A stretch of 64,000 nucleotides of DNA. Origin: Arion vulgaris (taxonomy: Eukaryota; Mollusca; Gastropoda; Stylommatophora; Arionidae). The DNA lies in contig CM036759.1 of NCBI GenBank assembly GCA_020796225.1, positions 65,862,590 to 65,926,589 of the forward strand. The letters run 5' to 3'. Shown here one piece after another: positions 30,262-41,280 of this stretch (the first letter of the stretch is position 1; each line of letters opens with the position of its first letter). The notes beneath the pieces are model-generated. The model ran no database searches. It was not told the DNA's origin and saw only the letters and a list, made by a program, of their open reading frames with translations. The translations under genes and the position numbers were made by a program.

Positions 30262-31565
30262 CGTTTTCTTCTCTCGTACGCTCGCTGTTAATTCAGGCGG
30301 ACAGTCATGACGCCTGGTATTGCGCTTCTGACTGATTTTTGTGTGAGACCTATATTACCCTTTTACAGGCATTCCTAACAATATGGACAGCTTCGCGTCT
30401 TCCGAGGTACTTGAAGATTAGATCCTTCAAGGTAAATTGTTGCAATAGGACCTGTTGCCATGTAACTCTTTCTCGGACAGAGTTAGTTAGTGAAGCAGAA
30501 CGGATGACTTCTCTATCGGCTTTCCTGTTTTTGGTGAGGTCGTTCCGTATGCATTGTAAGATAAACACTCTTTAATGATCTTTTTGTGCCGTAAATTTGG
30601 GCTTTGATCTACGCCAAAGAGTATTAGCTAATTTTGTGCTGACTGGGTGAGGTCACCCCGGTTTAGGGGCATTCTCAACCTTCTAGGACTAGTCACAGAA
30701 CTGTCACCTTTATTGTGTTTATTGCTTATTTACGATAATTTTTCGCCGTATATTTGGGATTTTTTATCTTCGCCAAAGAGTATATCTACAATATGCGCTC
30801 TTTCTGACTATATGAGATCGTTCCGGAATAGGAACATTCTCAGTCATTGGAGACGCATGTGCTTTGTCAAACAAACGATCATATGTTGGCGGTATGCTGA
30901 GCATTTATGTGATCTGAGCCATGGTGTTTAGACGTCATCTGTGTTGAATGCTCGGCATTCGAAAAGTATTGCCCTTTGCCAATGTTTGAGTTTGTATCAG
31001 TCAGGCCTTTACATTATCGGCCTTACTTTTCTACCCTCGGTGAGTTTGTTCATGAGCAGGAGTAATCTCAGCCGTTTCGGGGCGCGTGTCGGCACTTGGC
31101 AATGTGTAAGGGTTTATTCTGCATTTTACCCGTCCCGGGAAACACTAGACTGGGACTGCGCACAGATATTCTAGAACGTCGTTTCAATGGGCGCTAGCAA
31201 CGCAACTGAAATTTTGCGCTCGCCAACATCACCCACTCAGCTCTTCCGGGGACGTTAGTTGTTAATGCAACAATGCCCTGCCCGGTTGTTCCAGGGAGGG
31301 CAGTTTCGTTAGGCACTAAAACTTTACCCAATAGGTTTATTTGCGATTGGCCCCTTATATGGAGTTTACCTCAATCTTCCCACATGTCGACACGATGCGT
31401 TGTCGTGTTTTACCGAAACACTTGCCGAGACCTTTGATTTGTAATGGATTCAAGCCTCTACTGGGCTTTCCAGTTTTCATTGCTCATCTGGGTGGCCCGC
31501 TCACCCCTACGTTTGCCGCACCTTCCCGTCGCTTCATCGCCAGCGCCTTGCGTATCTGCCTCGCC
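30262..31565 (-). mobile_element. Element C, reverse-strand copy, about 1.3 kb, non-coding
   Basis: On the minus strand it ends with AGCGAGCGTACGAGAGAAGA at 30262-30285, matching ends at 51852-51942 and 61209-61292. Internal blocks shared with 54416-55727 and 59497-61292 include CCCCGGAAGAGCTGAG and GCAAGTGTTTCGGTAAAACA. It is GC-richer than the surroundings and has no long ORF. Its class is unknown; a GAA-type tail suggests a retroposon. Confidence 0.75.
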
Positions 31566-31696
31566 TGAGGGCTCGGTCCTTTTATTTGATTTGCTTTGTT
31601 GCATCTATGTTAGATTTCTTTAGTTATTATTCCTGATAAAGTAACCCATCAAAATTATAACAAACAGAACAATGCAACAGATACAACAAAATCAAC

Positions 31697-31836
31697 AACT
31701 GCAACAACATCAGCCACAACTGCAACAACATCAGCCACAACTACAACAACATCAGCCACAACTCCAACAACATCAGCCACAACTGCAACAACATCAGCCA
31801 CAACTCCAACAACATCAGCCACAACTGCAACAACAT
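31697..31836 (+). repeat. 21-bp CAA/CAG-rich array, about six units
   Basis: The unit is CATCAGCCACAACTGCAACA plus A; translates as Q/L/H/P repeats in one frame. No sign that it belongs to a gene: the open frame is 73 codons and consists almost only of the repeat. Confidence 0.92.
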
Positions 31837-31839
31837 GTT

Positions 31840-32404
31840 AAACATTTCCATGCATACATTATCAACTTACTTCATGACTGCGCCTTCTGCTGATCCAAAC
31901 TAGAATCCGTTATGGATAAATATCCAGTGAATCCAGGAATCCAAAAGAACTTTCCGAAATAATCCAAGAAAATACCTTACAAGTCAAACAGCGGATAATC
32001 TGCATTTGTTTTATGGATAAATAGTTTATGAAACGTTACTGGCATGCCAGCTAGTTGAAAGTACACGTTTCCATAGAATCAGTGGCGAAAACTACTACCG
32101 AATTTGTGATATTGATGCCTATATTGATAACGTTTATGATAACGACGATATTGATGACGATATTGATGACGATATCGATGACGATGTTGATGATAATATT
32201 GGCAACGATGTAGCGTCATCAACAATCATATTCCTCCGGAAAAAGGCACTCGTAAACCGAGCGACGTGGTACGGATTGTAACCCATGACACTCAGAATAC
32301 AAAGTCAACAATTTGACTTCTTCACAGATACTTTCCTCCCACCGCTTAAACAAAAATAGTATTATAGCCACTTATTACATACGTATATCGGGGTCGGTAC
32401 AAGT
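31840..32404. other. Unassigned stretch with a 12-bp GATATTGATGAC array
   Basis: 32126-32207 holds about seven imperfect units of GATATTGATGAC. The rest (31840-32120 and 32210-32404) shows no recognised element or coding pattern. Confidence 0.5.
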
Positions 32405-33084
32405 TATCATAATGCGCCTTAGAACAGGACACGAGGTCAAAGGCGCATGGGGACAACATCGTGCCAGGACTAGTGAGCTGGCACTAATCAAGATCTTACC
32501 CCACCTCCACGTGGTGACCCTGGTAACAGATATTGGTTCCTGTCTGGCTAAGCCGGTGGGGATCAAGGGAGAGCTACTGTGGCATAAGTAAAGATGCAGA
32601 CGTAGTCACGTTGGGTGGGATCCTCTCGCAACACAGACGGGTGGTATCCCAGAGTGACTATTAATGCACGCCTCTCCCGGCAGATAGGAAAAGTTGAACG
32701 GATAACCATAAAGGGATGAGGGGTCCATCCAGAGAAGAGACGTGGGACCGAGTGGAGCAAAATTTGGGCCCGACATGAGTTGCATGTGGGCACACATAGG
32801 GTTTCCTGGGCAGATGATGCTCAGCAACCCGTGGGGAGGGGGGCAGGAGGTCTAAGGGTAGCTATCCTAAAAGAAAATAGCAACCTGCTGCCTTGCAGGT
32901 TGGCTGGAGACAATCAAAGGCTAACGGAGAGCGAACCCAGTAAACGCTGTTTGAAATCGGACACGTCACCGAAGGACAAGCACTAGGGCTCCAAATGGTA
33001 CTGAAGATTGTGACGCAAAACACGTTCTTGGCATAGGCTGTTTATATATTACGATAAGAATGATAAAAATGGCCAAAAAGAACG

Positions 33085-33086
<2 letters not shown>
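32405..33086 (+). mobile_element. Element C relative with GA tail
   Basis: The 5' block (ACGAGGTCAAAGGCGCATGG, then GAGCTGGCACTAATCAAG and CCTCCACGTGGTGACCCTGG) is shared with 54430-54530 and 59500-59610. The middle (32810-32950) resembles LINE leader sequence (CTGCCTTGCAGG). The 3' end (ACGATAAGAATGATAAAAAT) matches 55670-55700. It runs into a GA microsatellite at 33087-33126. Confidence 0.65.

Positions 33087-33126
<40 letters not shown>
33087..33126 (+). repeat. (GA)n microsatellite
   Basis: About 20 uninterrupted GA units at the 3' end of the element C relative. Confidence 0.95.
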
Positions 33127-33130
<4 letters not shown>

Positions 33131-33289
33131 GGAAACAATAGACCGCAGTCACATGTATATAAAATTCAAGAATTGCAGAATTACACATACACCTTCTTAT
33201 TCGTCATTTCATAAACAAATTTGAATAGTTACTTTACAGATTGTGCATAATATACTGATGACTTTCCTGGTTGCAGTATTTGCGTTTCC

Positions 33290-33560
33290 TATTCAGTTTG
33301 GAATATCTTCATTGCACTCCGGACAAGTCAATAGGTGCTCCGATCTCTGTCGCAATATTTCCAACAGCGTCCAATGACTGACCGTAAAAGTTCGATGTTG
33401 ATTGATCAGTCTACTCATATACCTGTTGTGCTGTTCTTTTCTGACCACTTCAATCTTCAATCCCAGCTCTACAATTTAGTAGTTCACGTGGATAAGTTTA
33501 AATATATTTTTTGCGGCAACACTCGACAACTTGCGACAGCAGTTATGAAAGAGTTCAGAA
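33290..33560 (+). mobile_element. Element D copy whose 3' end became an array
   Basis: Block order as at 29476-29755. The last block, GTTCAGAATATCAACTCTAT at 33553, is where the 29-bp array begins. Confidence 0.72.
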
Positions 33561-33780
33561 TATCAACTCTATCCATTGTCTGATCGGAATATCAACTCTA
33601 TCCATTGTCTGATCGGAATATCAACTCTATCCATTGTCTGATCGGAATATCAACTCTATCCATTGTCTGATCGAATATCATCTATCCATTGTCTGATCGG
33701 AATATCAACTCTATCCATTGTCTGATCGGAATATCAACTCTATCCATTGTCTGATCGGAATATCAACTCTATCCATTGTC
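33561..33780 (+). repeat. 29-bp array of about 7.5 units from the element D 3' end
   Basis: The unit is TATCAACTCTATCCATTGTC plus TGATCGGAA. The element D copy at 29476 has the corresponding sequence once (GTCAGCTCTATCAATTGGC). One unit near 33670 has deletions. Confidence 0.93.
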
Positions 33781-34196
33781 TGATCCCCGACATGGTGGTA
33801 GAGTCAGCCCGCATGTCTGCTATATCAACTCTATCCATTGTCTGATCCCCGACATGGTGGTAGAGTCAGCCCGCATGTCTGCTATATCAACTCTATCCAT
33901 TGTCTGATCCCCGACATGGTGGTAGAGTCAGCCCGCATGTCTGCTATATCAACTCTATCCATTGTCTGATCCCCGACATGGTGGTAGAGTCAGCCCGCAT
34001 GTCTGCTATATCAACTCTATCCATTGTCTGATCCCCGACATGGTGGTAGAGTCAGCCCGCATGTCTGCTATATCAACTCTATCCATTGTCTGATCCCCGA
34101 CATGGTGGTAGAGTCAGCCCGCATGTCTGCTATATCAACTCTATCCATTGTCTGATCCCCGACATGGTGGTAGAGTCAGCCCGCCTGTCTGCTATC
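33781..34196 (+). repeat. 62-bp array of seven units joining the 29-bp unit to a tRNA-like head
   Basis: Each unit has TATCAACTCTATCCATTGTC from the neighbouring array plus CCCCGACATGGTGGTAGAGT and CAGCCCGCATGTCTGC. ATGGTGGTAGAGT has the form of a Pol III A box. Units start at 33781 and repeat every 62 bp with almost no differences. The last unit continues into unique sequence at 34196. Confidence 0.93.
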
Positions 34197-34261
34197 TTAT
34201 TGCCACCGGTACCATGTGTCCGTATTTGCGTACAGATGGATATCATCTAAATATATATATA

Positions 34262-34610
34262 TATGAATATAAGTGTTACAGAAGAGTTATTCGTGTATCA
34301 TGGACAGAGAAGAGAGCAACTAGATATATACAGAAAGAACTCAAAATCGAAGAGAACTGGCTGACGCTACCAAAAATAACGAGAACATTGAAGTATTTGG
34401 AGATATAAAGGGACACTAAGTGTTGTAGAAGACTATTATAGAAGGTAGCATCCTGGCAAAGAGGAAAAGAGGAGAAGAGGAAGACCGCGGAGAAGAAGAA
34501 GATCACGGAGAAGATGGATTAAGGATGTAACTGATGGTTTGAACATGACGGCTGCAGAGGCGGGACATGAGAGAGAGAGAGAGAGAGAATCGAAGGACGT
34601 TAGGTGGAAG
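34262..34610 (+). pseudogene. LINE fragment, C-terminal RT region
   Basis: Reads YKCYRRVIRVSWTEKRATR (34267-34325), a classic block after the RT core, then KRRRGRPRRRRR (about 34460-34510), then RWIKDVTDGLNMTAAEAG (34512-34565). The frame changes between these blocks. A close relative lies on the other strand at 53520-53905. A GA run at 34568-34588 lies near the end. Confidence 0.8.
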
Positions 34611-34863
34611 TTCTACTACGGACAAACTATTTAATGATGTACTGTTATTCAAATATATATATAATATATATATATGACGTCCTATAGAGTCTAGCGCAAG
34701 TTCTACTACGGACAAACTATTTAATGATGTACTATCTATTCAAATATATATATATGTGATGCTATAGATCTAGGCAAAGTTCTACTGGACAAACTATTTA
34801 ATGATGTACTGCCTATTCAAATATATATATATATATGATGTCCTATAGGAGTCTAGCGGCAAA
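34609..34863 (+). repeat. LINE 3' end tandemly triplicated (units of 79-90 bp)
   Basis: AGTTCTACTACGGACAAACT starts units at 34609, 34699 and (shortened) 34778. Each continues into a TA-rich run and CTATAGAGTCTAGC. It directly follows the LINE fragment, so the unit is the 3' end of that LINE. Confidence 0.88.
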
Positions 34864-34864
34864 G

Positions 34865-34990
34865 AATTGACTTCATTGCAAAAAGTTTCATTATATGGCT
34901 CGGTGAATCTCGGACAAAAAAAGCACGTCTTCTGCCGAGAGTACTGTACAAAGGACGAACTCCATAGCTTCAACGACAACCCTAATGGAT
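34865..34990 (-). mobile_element. SINE-H 3' fragment, reverse strand
   Basis: TTGACTTCATTGCAAAAAG, TATATGGCTCGGTGAATCTC, GACGAACTCCATAGCTTCAA; block order as in other SINE-H copies, tRNA-like head missing. Confidence 0.65.
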
Positions 34991-35442
34991 CTCAGGAATA
35001 TAATTTATACTCAAATAAAATTGTTCGTATCCTTTGGCCTTTGGAGAACTTAGGGTATAAAGTGCTTGTCCCCAAATATTTTATATAGACACTACTGTGC
35101 GAGAGGTAGAGAGGCTAATTCCTTTACTCATATGTGGAACGTCGAGTGTGTGATTAAACCGTCAACGCTCTTGAATCCGAGTTGAAATGCGAACGCTTAC
35201 GCGTTACGCTAATCCGTCCTAATCCGTCCTACTAGGAATATAATACAGCAATTAAAACAAATGACGCAGTTCGGATTATAACTCAATACCTTCAGAACGC
35301 ATGACAGACGAAATGTCCACTGCGCCAAGGAGACTCAGCTCATACATATATACATATATATATGTATATGAATATTATTGTCACATGTATAGAATGAAAG
35401 AACGCCTTTGATAGTCTATAAATAAGAATCTAAAACCGACGG
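34991..35442. other. Unassigned stretch with a weak dispersed repeat
   Basis: 35130-35240 (ATGTGGAACGTCGAGTGTG, CGCTAATCCGTCCT) resembles 40565-40650 and is probably a further old repeat family. TATA-rich near 35345-35370. No gene. Confidence 0.45.
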
Positions 35443-35680
35443 ATTGTCTTGATTGCACCGGGTTTTACCCATTATAGCTAGAACCTCTTCAGCAGTAATA
35501 GCACGCAATCTGCCAAAAGTATTGCTCAAATCACGGAACTACGTAGCTCCGGCAACAATCCTAGATGTCTCCGATATAAAAAATGCACTCGTGGAAAGAA
35601 CGGCGTTGTCTGGATCCGAACTCCCGACCTTCAAAACGTAAGTCAAGGCAAGGATTCGAACCCACTACCTATATGGCAGT
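35443..35680 (-). mobile_element. SINE-H copy, reverse strand
   Basis: CTTGATTGCACCGGGTTTTA, GCACGCAATCTGCCAAAAG, AACTACGTAGCTCCGGCAAC, CAATCCTAGATGTCTCCG and, at the right, B box complements GGATCCGAACTCCCG and GGATTCGAACCCAC, the latter adjoining GTCAAGGCAAGGATTCG. Confidence 0.8.
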
Positions 35681-35689
35681 CTATATAAT

Positions 35690-36300
35690 GACTAACTGAA
35701 TATTATGTCCATTTTAATAAAATATTGAATTACACAGAAGTATCGAAAATATGGTGAGTTCCTATTCTCATATATATATATATATAGCTTTTTGATAAAC
35801 ACTAACGTAGTGACAAATGTTTACATATTGACTAGTTACTACTTATAAATTGTCCATGATAACCGTCAGAATACGAAAGTAAACCACTAGAGTACAAGGT
35901 CAGTAATCCAACTGTTTGGGTGCCTGTTGATTCCCTCCCTTGGTCTGGACCCATACTCAGCAGAAAAAAATCCGAGAGCAACAGCGATTCCCGCACAAGT
36001 AGACCCGTGCAGTTATCAACAGCTGGCCCAGCGCGTGTCCCTGGGTCCTCACTTTAACTCTGTCCCACTACCCCTCGATCGAGCATCGGGAAGGACTGCG
36101 GACGCATCCCCCTTTCCTTACTTCTCTCATTCTAAAGCGGCAATGTTAATCCAATAAGAGAACTGCGTGCCGATAGTGTTGCTATCATGAGGAAGGGATA
36201 TACAACGAGGAATGAGAGAGGGCAAACTACGCGAGTACCGAAAGTTTACAAGACAAACATTGCATGCATTTCAGTACTTCTTACTACCAGTATTAAACCA
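35690..36300. other. Unassigned stretch, GC-richer in the middle
   Basis: 35927-36157 is open for 76 codons with balanced composition but no recognised domain, no homologous copy in the window and no visible splice context that I trust. TA-rich at 35770-35785. Confidence 0.4.
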
Positions 36301-36304
36301 TCTT

Positions 36305-36990
36305 TATACTTTACTCACTCACTCGCTATCTTTCTTTCTCTATCTCTCTATATCCCTTTATATATTTAGATATATATATATATATCTTTCATTATATTTA
36401 TCTATATTTCTTTATATACCTCTCTCTTTCTCTATATACCTCTTCTCTATATACCTTTTCTCTATATACCTCTCTTTTCTATATACCTTCTTCTCTTTCT
36501 CTCATATACCTTCTTCTCTTCTCTCTATATACCTCTCTCTTTCTCTATATACCTCTTCTTTCTCTATATACCTCTCTTCTTTCTTCTATATACCTCTCTT
36601 TCTCTATATACCTCTTTCTTTCTATATACCTCTCTCTTCTCTATATACCCTCTCTCTTCTCTATATACCTCTTTCTCTTCTTTCTCATATACCTCTTTCT
36701 CATATACCTCTCTTCTCTATATACCTCTTCTTTCTCTCTCTCTTCTCTATATACCTCTTCTTTCTCTATATACTCTCTCTTTTTCTATATACCTCTCTTT
36801 CTCTCTCTTTCTCATATACCTCTTTCTTTCTTCTATATACCTTTCTTTCTCTATATACTCTCTTTCTCTATATACCTCTTCTCCTCTCTCTCTCTTCTCT
36901 ATATACCTTCTCTCTTCTCTCATATACTCATTCTATCTCTATATACTCTCTTTCATCTCTCTACTATATCCCCTACATCTCTCTCATACT
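36305..36990 (+). repeat. Pyrimidine-rich tract with TATATACCTCT period
   Basis: Irregular units of CTCTATATACCTCTCTTTCT, about 15-25 bp long. The long open frame across it (36212-37192) is low complexity. Confidence 0.88.
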
Positions 36991-37370
36991 CTTATTCTCA
37001 TATCCTCCTACCTACTACCATACCATCATTATCTATAATCTACCTCCTACCAACAAACATACCTCTATATTATCCGTACACCTGCCGATCTACCATCTAT
37101 CCATCCAACTCCACCCACCCATCGGTCCGTCCATCCATCCATCCATCCACCACCCATCGTCCGATCCGCCGTATCCGACGACCACACACTGACACAACCA
37201 ACCAACCAACCAACATACCTACCTACTCATCTATCCATCTACCTATCTTGTTATCTAAATATCAGTTTCCTTATTCATCTATTTATCTATCTTAGCCAGA
37301 CTGTCGAATTCTTCTTCTCTCATCTGTATGCTTATTATTTGTTTGTTTGTTTGTTTGTTTGTGTAGTCAT
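36991..37370 (+). repeat. ATCC/ATCTA/GTTT simple repeats
   Basis: CCATCCATCCATCCATCCAC near 37130-37150, CAACCAACCAACCAAC near 37195-37212, and TTTGTTTGTTTGTTTG at 37340-37362. Confidence 0.8.
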
Positions 37371-37556
37371 GAGAAACTATTTGAACCCGACACTCGTCAG
37401 TCAGCTTCAAGACACAAGAAGAACGTTTTATGTTAAGTTACATTAGGTCGAGTTGACATTCGCACATAAGAAATGAGAATGACCTCATCGCAGAACAATT
37501 TCTTTTCTCTACGCTTCCATTTCGTAACGGATTTTGTTCTAAAGATCATTAGATTA

Positions 37557-37675
37557 TTTTGCTGGAGCTACGGAGTTAGTGATTTCTGAAATACTCTCTG
37601 CAAGTGGCTTGCCATTGTTTGGAGATGGACTGAACCATATGGGGTGACTTCCGGCACAATGAAGTCAATCCTTTG
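37557..37675 (+). mobile_element. SINE-H 3' fragment
   Basis: TTTGCTGGAGCTACGGAGTT, CTCTGCAAGTGGCTTGCCAT, GGCACAATGAAGTCAATCC: the same block order as 29350-29455. Confidence 0.7.
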
Positions 37676-37689
37676 TATTTAAACGCTTT

Positions 37690-37962
37690 AGACCGTTCGT
37701 GTATCCGGGGCTTGTAATAGGAGCAAAGAATAGTATAACACTGCGACCTACAAGTCATGTTGTAATACGTGACTGATTTAGCGGCCTAGGGAAGCTACCA
37801 TAGTAAATAAAAAGCGTCGCAGAATTCGATGTGCTGACCTATTTGTAGGCGCATAAATGTCACAACGTACAATCGCTCTTAGGCTCAGATCACATACATA
37901 TCACAAAGAGGGGTTTAACAAGTGGTCGAAATGGAGCTGTCAAAGAAGAAGAAGAAGAAAAC
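37690..37962 (+). mobile_element. SINE-B copy with GAA tail
   Basis: GAGCAAAGAATAGTATAACA, CTAGGGAAGCTACCATAGTA, GTACAATCGCTCTTAGGCTC and tail AAGAAGAAGAAGAAAACC. Near full length; the head is slightly changed. Confidence 0.88.
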
Positions 37963-38283
37963 CTTTAGATACATGCATATCACATTATCGTGTTCTCTTT
38001 TATTTTCTATCGTTTTGATCACGAGCATCTTCGCCTCCGCCTGCTCCATGAACCTCATCATTTCATCTTGTCTTGCCATCTATGTATATTTTCTCCGTAC
38101 TCTTCCTGAACTAAACTTCTTTCCAAAATCATTTTTTTCTTTTCCTTTCAACCTCATTAAGATACTCCATTTCTGATATAAACTCTTTTCACTCTCCGTC
38201 TAATCTCTCTATCCTTGGACAGTTATTTCTTCACCTTCAATTCCTCGTCATTATGCTCACCTATTTTACATTTACGAGTGCTG
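37963..38283. other. Unassigned T-rich stretch
   Basis: An 84-codon open frame (37922-38176) begins inside the SINE-B tail and is hydrophobic only because of T-rich codons. No recognised element. Confidence 0.4.
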
Positions 38284-38710
38284 GCACGGGCATGTCACAA
38301 TATTAAATCAGAAGCCAACATGATCAACAGCATTGTATACCAACTCTGTGTTAGCAGAGCCAAACATAGACAATGAGCAAAGCGCAGTCGCAAAATATAA
38401 CTAAATGAAAATGCGATGCCTACAAAAAGTTACCAACAACACCAGAAACGACAGAGTCACCAACATTAGCATAAGAAAGAAAGTTAGTACAGAACCTTGC
38501 TTGAATTACAATGAGAAAGAATGAAGTATTTTGGTCACTTAATAAGATTGGAACCAAAATTCACTGTACACAGTCTTCTACAATAGAACGTCAGGAAATA
38601 AGGTGAGAGGAAAACCACGAAAAAGATGGTTAGATGACATAGCAGAATCCTGACAAAATGCACAAATAACTATCATCCAATGCACTAGAGCAGCGCGAGA
38701 GAAAAAAAGA
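38284..38710 (+). pseudogene. LINE fragment, C-terminal RT region
   Basis: Conceptual pieces KMRCLQKVTNNTRND (about 38408-38452), then ISIRKKVSTEPCLNY (38467-38512), then RGKPRKRWLDDIAES (38606-38650). A related copy lies at 61795-62035. Stops and frame changes throughout. Confidence 0.78.
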
Positions 38711-38714
38711 AAAC

Positions 38715-38942
38715 CACAACACTGGACAAGAACCCGGTAGCAGTGTGACAACACTGGACAAGAACCTGGTAGTAGTGTGACAACACTGGACAAGAACCCG
38801 GTAGATGTGTGACACTGGACAAGAACCCGGTAGCAGTGTGATGACACTGGACAAGAACCTGGTAGTAGTGTGACAACACTGGACAAGAACCCGGTAGCAG
38901 TGTGATGACACTGGACAAGAACCCGGTAGCAGTGTGATGACA
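38715..38942 (+). repeat. 32-bp array of about seven units at the LINE 3' end
   Basis: The unit is ACACTGGACAAGAACCCGGT plus AGCAGTGTGAC; variants have CTGGTAGTAG. It begins within a few bases of the LINE fragment, so the seed was the LINE 3' end or the site it entered. Confidence 0.92.
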
Positions 38943-38970
38943 AAAGAAGACGAAAGAAGAAGGGAAACAC

Positions 38971-39735
38971 GTTTTCAAGTATACATATTTGTGTGCTCCT
39001 CGTGCCCCTGATCAGACAGACGATAAGTTTTGAAGTGTACATATTTGTGTGCTCCTCGTGCCCCTGATCAGACAGACGATAAGTTTTGTAGTGTACATAT
39101 TTGTGTGCTCCTCGTGCCCCTGATCAGACAGACGATAAGTTTTGTAGTGTACATATTTGTGTGCTCCTCGTGCCCCTGATCAGACAGACGATAAGTTTTC
39201 AAGTGTACATATTTGTGTGCTCCTCGTGCCCCTGATCAGACAGACGATAAGTTTTCAAGTATACATATTTGTGTGCCCTCGTGCCCCTGATCAGACAGAC
39301 GATAAGTTTTGAAGTGTGCATATTTGTGTACCTCGTGCCCCTGATCAGACAGACGATAAGTTTTGTAGTGTACATATTTGTGTGCTCCTCGTGCCCCTGA
39401 TCAGACAGACGATAAGTTTTGAAGTGTACATATTTGTGTGCTCCTCGTGCCCCTGATCAGACAGACGATAAGTTTTGTAGTGTACATATTTGTGTGCTCC
39501 TCGTGCCCCTGGATCAGACAGACGATAAGTTTTGAAGTGTGCATATTTGTGTACCCTCGTGCCCCTGATCAGACAGACGATAAGTTTTGTAGTGTACATA
39601 TTTGTGTGCTCCTCGTGCCCCTGATCAGACAGACGATAAGTTTTGAAGTGTGCATATTTGTGTACCCTCGTGCCCCTGATCAGACAGACGATAAGTTTTG
39701 TAGTGTGCATATTTGTGTGCCCCCTGATCAGACAA
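38971..39735 (+). repeat. 56-bp array of about 13.5 units
   Basis: The unit is GTTTTGAAGTGTACATATTT, GTGTGCTCCTCGTGCCCCTG and ATCAGACAGACGATAA. Variants at AAGT/TAGT/CAAGT. Seed unknown. Confidence 0.95.
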
Positions 39736-39888
39736 CCGAATCTTGGATAAGCTATTAAATCTTACTTTAGAAAATACATTTCATATTTTAATACGACTGT
39801 CTGACCAGCGAAGACTTGTTCGGAATAACTTGGGACATATAATGAAAGGACAAGGTAGATATTGATGTATTTACATGAAGGAATAAGG

Positions 39889-40458
39889 TTGTTGAGTGGA
39901 AGCAGTGGTGTGGTCGTTTGTTGTTGAGTGGGAGCAGTGGTGTGGTCGTTTGTTGCTGAGTGGAAGCAGTGGTGTGGTCGTTTGTTGCTGAGTGGGAAAC
40001 AGTGGTGTGGTCGTTTGTTGTTGAGTGGAAGCAGTGGCGTGGTCGTTTGTTGTTGAGTGGAAGCAGTGGTGTGGTCGTTTGTTGCTGAGTGGAAGCAGTG
40101 GCGTGGTCGTTTGTTGTTGAGTGGAAGCAGTGGCGTGGTCGTTTGTTGTTGAGTGGAAGCAGTGGTGTGGTCGTTTGTTGCTGAGTGGAAGCAGTGGTGT
40201 GGTCGTTTGTTGTTGAGTGGAAGCAGTGGCGTGGTCGTTTGTTGTTGAGTGGAAGCAGTGGTGTGGTCGTTTGTTGCTGAGTGGAAGCAGTGGTGTGGTC
40301 GTTTGTTGTTGAGTGGAAGCAGTGGCGTGGTCGTTTGTTGCTGAGTGGGAGCAGTGGTGTGGTCGTTTGTTGTTGAGTGGAAGCAGTGGCGTGGTCGTTT
40401 GTTGCTGAGTGGGAGCAGTGGTGTGGTCGTTTGTTGCTGAGTGGAGCAGTGGCGTAGT
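39889..40458 (+). repeat. 32-bp array of about 18 units
   Basis: The unit is GTTTGTTGCTGAGTGGAAGC plus AGTGGTGTGGTC, with C/T variants at two sites (GTTG/GCTG and GGTGTGG/GGCGTGG). Unrelated to the 32-bp array at 38715. All three minus frames are open over hundreds of bases because the unit lacks stops. Confidence 0.95.
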
Positions 40459-40782
40459 CATGGGCGCCTACAACCATTTTTCAAGGAGGGTACAAAAGGA
40501 ATTTAAAAAAACATTCTTTGTCTGTTTACTACGTGGAATATGAGAACCAGATATAGCACTCACGTATGGAACGTCAAATGTGGATTGTACCAACAACCCT
40601 CTTGTGTCTGAGTCGATAGGCGAACATTTATGTAGTATGCTAATCGTTCTACGGTACTAAAAAATTAATAACATATCGATCTTAAACCCCTGGACTTTGC
40701 TTAAATAACGCCACTGAACAAATGAATGAAATAAAGAGATACGATTAATAACGATAAAACAGGACAGTTTAGAGATTAACTA
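40459..40782. other. Unassigned stretch
   Basis: 40565-40650 resembles 35130-35240 (weak old repeat). Otherwise nothing recognised. Confidence 0.4.
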
Positions 40783-41280
40783 ATTGATTGATATGATCAT
40801 CATCATTGCACTTCAGTGAGTAACCATGTGTGTTCCGATCCCTTTCTTACACATGAAGATATGATCATCATCATTGCACTTCAGTGAGTAACCATGTGTG
40901 TTCCGATCCCTTTCTTACACATGAAGATCTCAGCGGTAGTGTACAACCTCCGTAACACCGGCGAGGGTCCCCAATGTAAATTAGTAGATGGTGAAACTAT
41001 TTTAAAGAGCTTATTTTATTTTTCTAATGAATTTTGTCAGGGCAGCGGGCTTTCAGCCTGGTCTTCTCGATTTTTAACTGCTAATAGTTAATTTACTTGT
41101 TCAATGTGAACACGGCACCTACGTTTTAGCATTCGTCTCTGATAGGACTAGGAACTCGATCTCAACTACATTGAGATCAAAGACCTCTGGAAAAATATCC
41201 CGATGGCTCGAGGAGGGATCGAACCGAGTACATATGGAACGAAAGGCGAGCGTCAATCCTCTACATCACAGCTAGCAGGC
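40783..41280 (-). mobile_element. SINE-A copy, reverse strand, with both ends duplicated
   Basis: Tail remnant TTGATTGATATGATCATCAT, a 68-bp tandem duplication of the 3' block (40793-40860 and 40861-40928), the core (GTCAGGGCAGCGGGCTTTC), and the head complement ending in CGTCAATCCTCTACATCACA, which is the start of the 64-bp array at 41250. Confidence 0.88.

Noticed and set aside
33781..34235. Functional tRNA genes in the 62-bp units
   Set aside because: Only an A-box-like part is present; no B box at the right distance and no acceptor-stem pairing.
36212..37192. 326-codon frame with many apparent membrane segments
   Set aside because: It is a translation of a CT/TATA-rich simple-repeat tract.
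39788..40477. 229- and 196-codon minus-strand frames
   Set aside because: Products of the 32-bp array; three frames read the same unit in turn.
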